Positions 51,957 through 55,322 of a stretch of 55,322 nucleotides of DNA are shown in pieces (the stretch's first letter is position 1; each line of letters opens with the position of its first letter). The notes beneath the pieces are model-generated. The model was not told the DNA's origin. It did not search any database and saw only the letters and a program-made list of their open reading frames with translations. The DNA lies in assembly GCA_902782665.1 (NCBI GenBank), contig CACZOA010000099.1, positions 1-55,322 of the forward strand, given 5' to 3'. The DNA comes from an uncultured Bacteroidales bacterium (GTDB lineage Bacteria > Bacteroidota > Bacteroidia > Bacteroidales > Paludibacteraceae). The position numbers and the translations under genes were made by a program.

Positions 51957-51994
51957 AGAACACAAAATAAGAGAAGCTCCTCTTTTTGTGTTCT
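51957..51994 (+). terminator. Inverted repeat after the DUF5686 gene
   Basis: 11-bp perfect stem (51957-51967 with 51984-51994) with a loop that can pair further (AGAG/CTCT). It lacks a long T-run. Confidence 0.6.
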
Positions 51995-52027
51995 TCAACA
52001 AGTCTAACTTTTTTTAACTATCATTAT

Positions 52028-52058
52028 TTGGAAATACAGCTCCGCTGCACTAAATTTG
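52028..52058 (+). promoter_or_regulatory. Promoter of the FISUMP protein gene
   Basis: TTG at 52028-52030, 20-base spacer, TAAATTTG at 52051-52058. Start of transcription about 35 bases before GTG 52100. Confidence 0.8.
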
Positions 52059-52099
52059 GAGAAAAGGATTTTCAAAGGTTTAACTATAAAATAGAGGCA

Positions 52100-52741
52100 G
52101 TGAAAAAGTATTTATCAATATTAGCAGGATTATTATTGAGCGGGTTGACATCCGTTTATGCTCAAACATTGTCCGGAAACCTCAATGGTCACGAATACAT
52201 TGACCTTGGGCTTCCTAGCGGGACAAAGTGGGCGACGATGAACGTTGGAGCTGACTCTAATAACATTTTCGGAGGATATTTTGCTTGGGGAGAAGTATCC
52301 ACAAAAGCAGAGTATGGAAAAGATGTCCAAACCTATAACAAAGACGCGTCGGCATTGTTCGCCGCCAATATCATCGACGAAGATGGACTTCTGACTTCAA
52401 ATTATGATGCCGCCACCAAAAATTGGGGTGAAGGATGGAGGACTCCAAGCAAAAAGGAGTTTGACGAGTTGATTGAGAATTGTGAATGGGAATGGGACAA
52501 GATAAGAGTTGGTTACAATGTCAAAGGCAAAAATGGGAATAGCATATTCCTACCAGCCGCAGGAAACTATTTCGGAAGTTCACAGAAAGAGGCTGGCTAC
52601 GGCAGATATTGGTGTGCGTCAGTGGATGAAAGCAATTCATTCCGTTCATGGTGTCTCTGTTTCCACTCTATTTCAAAATATATGAGCAATGGAAGCTACG
52701 GACGCTATTTTGGCAGACCGATCAGACCTGTGACCGATTAG
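52100..52741 (+). CDS. Secreted FISUMP-domain protein
   Basis: 213 residues from GTG 52100, chosen because it lies just past a consensus promoter and opens a signal peptide (KKYLSILAGLLLSGL, cleavage after VYA). The remaining 190 residues form one FISUMP-type domain, the Fibrobacter succinogenes major paralogous family related to DUF1566. Marks are HEYIDLGLPSGTKWATMNVGA, GYFAWGEVS, WGEGWRTPSKKEFDELI and the end GRPIRPVTD. Function is unknown; the fold is thought to be lectin or formylglycine-enzyme-like. A second copy of this domain is at the start of the fusion protein at 53645. Confidence 0.82.
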   Translation: MKKYLSILAGLLLSGLTSVYAQTLSGNLNGHEYIDLGLPSGTKWATMNVGADSNNIFGGYFAWGEVSTKAEYGKDVQTYNKDASALFAANIIDEDGLLTSNYDAATKNWGEGWRTPSKKEFDELIENCEWEWDKIRVGYNVKGKNGNSIFLPAAGNYFGSSQKEAGYGRYWCASVDESNSFRSWCLCFHSISKYMSNGSYGRYFGRPIRPVTD

Positions 52742-52753
52742 TTTAAATCTTAT

Positions 52754-52783
52754 AAAAGACGCGATGATTCGCGTCTTTTTTTA
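52754..52783. terminator. Bidirectional terminator between FISUMP and LRR genes
   Basis: 11-bp perfect stem (52754-52764 with 52769-52779), 4-base loop, T-run on +; T/A-rich on -. Confidence 0.88.
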
Positions 52784-52807
52784 TTTTTCTTCTGGATTGA
52801 ATGACAT

Positions 52808-53482
52808 TTACTTTAATTCCGACTTTTCCCTAAATTTAAATCTGTTGCCCCACTCTTTTTTATAACTATCAAGACTACCTACTGGAATATAAACTGTCTT
52901 GATGCTTTTTATTTTATTAAACGCTTTCCGTCCGAGACGTGGGGCTATTTTTGCTTTTGATGTGATCGTTTTCAGATTATTGATGCGAGAAAATGCATTA
53001 TCACCAATCTCCTTCAAACTCTTTGGAAGTGTGAGGTTCTCAACATACAAATCAAAATAGGAAAAGGCTTTTTCATTAATTTTTGAAATACCTTCAGTAA
53101 CAACCAAGTCTACCATTCCTTGAGCTATTCCTTTTTTATAAATAGAGCCATCACGACGAATATAAAAGCCTGAGCCATCACGACAAAATGACTTTATCAC
53201 ATTAATCGTATCCGCCTGAGGATCATATTTTTCCACATATAGCTTATAAGGGTATCCCTCTTCATAATAAAAGTTAGTGAATCCACCACAGAAGACTTCC
53301 CATTTCGCAGTATCTTTTCTGCTGATTCCTTTCCTTATCAAATAACATCGTTTATCGTCGACTTTGATTTTTTGATTCCCTACCGTCATCCATTCCCATT
53401 CTGAATTTTGAGCACAGATATTTGCGACACCCAAAAGTGTCGTGGTGACGAGAATTAATATTTTGAAGATTATGTGTTTCAT
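52808..53482 (-). CDS. Secreted protein with DUF4377-like and BspA leucine-rich repeat regions
   Basis: 224 residues. Signal peptide MKHIIFKILILVTTTLLG, cleavage after ICA. Residues 45-90 (CYLIRKGISRKDTAKWEVF, FYYEEGYPYKLYVEKYDP) resemble the DUF4377 pattern seen in META/HslJ-linked proteins. Residues 125-215 carry BspA-type LRR_5 repeats (GISKINEKAFSYF, LPKSLKEIGDNAFSRI, IAPRLGRKAF, VYIPVGSLDSYKKEW). BspA repeats often bind host or bacterial surfaces. It is convergent with the FISUMP gene and divergent from the fusion gene. Function unknown. Confidence 0.7.
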   Translation of the reverse strand: MKHIIFKILILVTTTLLGVANICAQNSEWEWMTVGNQKIKVDDKRCYLIRKGISRKDTAKWEVFCGGFTNFYYEEGYPYKLYVEKYDPQADTINVIKSFCRDGSGFYIRRDGSIYKKGIAQGMVDLVVTEGISKINEKAFSYFDLYVENLTLPKSLKEIGDNAFSRINNLKTITSKAKIAPRLGRKAFNKIKSIKTVYIPVGSLDSYKKEWGNRFKFREKSELK

Positions 53483-53535
53483 AAAATTAGTTTGATTTTG
53501 TTAAAGATTTAGAAACCGCAATTTAGTCTAAAATT

Positions 53536-53567
53536 TTGTCAAAGAGAATATTCTGCATATAAATTTG
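53536..53567 (+). promoter_or_regulatory. Promoter of the FISUMP/CdiI-like fusion gene
   Basis: TTG at 53536-53538, 21-base spacer, TAAATTTG at 53560-53567. Confidence 0.75.
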
Positions 53568-53644
53568 TATCTTAGCCATGTCGAACACAGATTTATATAA
53601 TCAAAATATTATCGGTCGTTCTTGATTAAAGACAATAACGTTTT

Positions 53645-54859
53645 ATGTTTGAAGAATATCAAAATACAAGCGGACAAGTAAGTGGACATGATTATGTGGA
53701 CCTAGGTCTTCCAAGTGGTAATTTATGGGCGACTTGCAACCTTGGTGCACACAAACTTCACGAACACGGGGATTACTTTGCATGGGGAGAGACATCTCCT
53801 AAGAAATTGTATTCTAACACAAATTACAAGTTTGGAGAAGAAGGTTCATATTCAAAATATTGTGCATATAAAAAATTTGGAGAGTTAGACTATAAAATCA
53901 TATTGGAAGAAATGGATGATACTGCAAGAGCTATTTGGGGAGACTCTTGGTATATGCCAACTCAAGAAGATATGATTGAATTGGTGGATCATTGTGAGTG
54001 GTGGCCTGTTGATGATTTTGAAGGAACTGGTGTCGCTGGCATCGTTGGTATATCTAAAGAAAACCTAAATATAATCTTTTTCCCTTTTTCTGGAGTATGT
54101 AAAGAAGATGAGGTCCCTGATTACCAGTATGCTTTTTATTGGTCTTCTTCTTTATCTACATCAGTTGAAGAACCTTCTGCTTATGGACTCGATTGTCTTG
54201 GGTGGACACCATGCGTGGAAACTAATAGTTATCAAGCGCGTTGTTATGGCTATCCGATTCGTGCCATTTCAAATCCTCACCCTAAAACATATAGTAAGAT
54301 TCTTGTTGAAATGAAGGAACGGAAAACAATGGAACAGGTGTATGGACCATGGAAAGGTGAGATTCCAACATGGACAAATGTTGGAATGAGATATTATAAT
54401 TTATATCATGTACCGGTGAAAGACTATTCTTTGTCTGATATTGCTTTTTTAATTCGTCAATCTTCTATGCAAGAATACATAATGCCAGTGGCGATAGATA
54501 TCTTAAGGGTAAAACCATTCATAATGGTTGATTATGATCCAGGGGATTTGTTAGGTCAAGTTTTGGGCTCCGTCGAAGACACGGGAAATGCTGCTTATTG
54601 GGAATCACACGATAGAGAGAAAAAAGATGTGATGAAAATATTTGAATCGTGCAAAGAAAATATGAAATCATATGGCGTCAATGAAAAGGCACATATGAAG
54701 CTATATGAGGTATTTTGTAAAGGACAAGCGGAACGAGAGGAGGAACGTGAGCGGGACGAAAAACTTCGTAACGCTAAAAATCTTATGGCGTTGGGAGTGG
54801 ATGAGAAAGCTATTTCCAAAGTGACAGGTCTCTCCAAAAAGGAAATTGAAAATCTGTAA
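53645..54859 (+). CDS. Three-part fusion: FISUMP domain, CdiI_4-like immunity domain, Rpn-type helical tail
   Basis: 404 residues, no signal peptide, so probably cytoplasmic. Residues 11-208 are a FISUMP domain (HDYVDLGLPSGNLWATCNLGA, GDYFAWGETSPKK, IWGDSWYMPTQEDM, YPIRAIS). Residues 226-335 match the pattern of contact-dependent growth inhibition immunity proteins of the CdiI_4 type (RKTMEQVYGPWKGEIP, YSLSDIAFLIRQSSMQEYIMPVAIDIL, DYDPGDLLGQVL). Residues 355-404 are charged helix and end MALGVDEKAISKVTGLSKKE, like the tail of Rpn/PDDEXK proteins. The frame is unbroken. I know of no family with this combination; role may be binding or neutralising a toxin. Own promoter; no toxin gene is visible next to it. 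Confidence 0.65.
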   Translation: MFEEYQNTSGQVSGHDYVDLGLPSGNLWATCNLGAHKLHEHGDYFAWGETSPKKLYSNTNYKFGEEGSYSKYCAYKKFGELDYKIILEEMDDTARAIWGDSWYMPTQEDMIELVDHCEWWPVDDFEGTGVAGIVGISKENLNIIFFPFSGVCKEDEVPDYQYAFYWSSSLSTSVEEPSAYGLDCLGWTPCVETNSYQARCYGYPIRAISNPHPKTYSKILVEMKERKTMEQVYGPWKGEIPTWTNVGMRYYNLYHVPVKDYSLSDIAFLIRQSSMQEYIMPVAIDILRVKPFIMVDYDPGDLLGQVLGSVEDTGNAAYWESHDREKKDVMKIFESCKENMKSYGVNEKAHMKLYEVFCKGQAEREEERERDEKLRNAKNLMALGVDEKAISKVTGLSKKEIENL

Positions 54860-55032
54860 AGTATTTCCTCAACAAGAACACGACCGACGGCTCGGACAAA
54901 ATAGAGACGACCTACTACGAGTTCGGGCCACCGCTTCGTCAAGAAGGTCTCCCAAAAGAATGTTCTCGGTTGATTATTGTTTCCACACGGTTGATCGGAT
55001 CACATTCCACAACCGTGAAACGTTTTATTTCA
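54860..55032. other. Intergenic region with possible gene remnant
   Basis: An open frame on + from about 54850 (LNKNTTDGSDKIETTYYEFG...) has protein-like composition and higher GC than its surroundings, but lacks a start codon. An 8-bp hairpin (CACGGTTG 54986-54993 with 55010-55017) may end the J-domain gene on the minus strand. Confidence 0.35.
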
Positions 55033-55322
55033 TCAACCCCTCAGCTTCTCATACGCCTCATTAATCTTCGCCATCATAGCCTCACACTCTTTTATCCTGT
55101 CTGCGTTTTTCGGCATATCTGGATGATGTTGCAACGCCAATTTATGGTAGGCACGTTTGATTTCCTCATCAGATGCGGTTTCTTCCAAACCAAGGAGTGT
55201 GAAATATGGCTTCAAGGATGAGGAGCTATTATTTCTCGACGCGGAATTATCTTCCGTCGATGTGGAGCTTTTACGCTCATAATCATAAAATTCCGTACGC
55301 AAAGAGAAGTATCTGTATCTGA
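55033..55322 (-). CDS. J-domain protein, C-terminal part (5' truncated by window edge)
   Basis: The frame stays open to the end of the window (…YRYFSLRTEFYDYER), so the TTG at 55302 need not be the start. The last 65 residues are a J domain: YFTLLGLEETASDEEIKRAYHKLALQHHPDM with the HPD tripeptide that stimulates Hsp70 (DnaK) ATPase, then INEAYEKLRG. A Ser/Asn-rich linker lies before it. A C-terminal J domain after other sequence recalls DjlA/CbpA-like co-chaperones, but the N-terminal part is missing, so the class is unknown. Confidence 0.8.
   Translation of the reverse strand, partial: RYRYFSLRTEFYDYERKSSTSTEDNSASRNNSSSSLKPYFTLLGLEETASDEEIKRAYHKLALQHHPDMPKNADRIKECEAMMAKINEAYEKLRG

Noticed and set aside
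1-55322. CRISPR arrays, prophage or restriction systems
   Set aside because: No regularly spaced direct repeats, Cas, phage structural or methylase motifs were found.

Overview
The window looks like chromosome of a Bacteroidetes species, most likely a Bacteroidales from a gut or rumen-like habitat. Three things point there. Many transcription starts carry the Bacteroidetes promoter pattern TTG-N19-21-TAnnTTTG. Several secreted proteins end in type IX secretion (T9SS) sorting-like tails. The protein families are typical of the phylum: SusC-type carboxypeptidase-regulatory domains, DUF5686, BspA-type leucine-rich repeats, FISUMP domains and UpxY-like NusG. DNA is AT-rich throughout and ribosome binding sites are poorly defined, so starts were chosen from promoter position, signal peptides and gene spacing.

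Layout, left to right. Bases 1-5,700: the 3' end of a large duplicated-domain T9SS surface protein, two small hypothetical genes and a CvrA/NhaP2-type cation/proton antiporter. 5,700-11,640: three secreted serpins in tandem, alternating with two copies of a small secreted beta-domain protein, built from about 2.15-kb direct repeats. 11,700-19,600: a modular T9SS-exported GH5 glycanase, a surface protein with a TonB C-terminal domain, gmhA, galE and small genes. 19,640-38,815: a minus-strand polysaccharide cluster of glycosyltransferases, Wzx, Wzy, acetyltransferases, a pyruvyltransferase-like protein with an Fe-S partner, a beta-helix protein, a radical SAM protein, a sialyltransferase-like protein and a UDP-sugar dehydrogenase. 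39,214-44,523: a complete pseudaminic acid operon in the order pseB, pseC, pseF, pseG-pseH fusion, pseI. 45,016-46,290: a divergent antiterminator-like gene that appears to hold two NusG units. 46,415-55,322: tRNA-Gly(TCC), wlbB/wlbA-like genes, an Rpn-type nuclease, a DUF5686 outer-membrane protein, FISUMP and LRR proteins, a FISUMP/CdiI-like fusion and a partial J-domain gene.

The polysaccharide genes form a coherent system. The pse operon makes CMP-pseudaminic acid, a sialyltransferase-like protein (36,421-37,488) may transfer it, the other glycosyltransferases and decorating enzymes build the repeat unit, and Wzx/Wzy export and polymerise it. The two large minus-strand operons start from near-duplicate promoter-leader regions about 6 kb apart (38,823-39,007 and 44,792-44,982), and the double-NusG gene lies beside one of them. 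This suggests a dedicated processive antitermination switch controlling both operons, and it is the strongest candidate here for an undescribed regulatory arrangement.

Other points of interest are the serpin modules with diverged reactive-centre loops, the three-part FISUMP/CdiI-like/Rpn-tail fusion, and a promoter whose -33 element sits in the loop of the preceding operon's terminator. All functional calls rest on reading motifs by eye; no database search was run.
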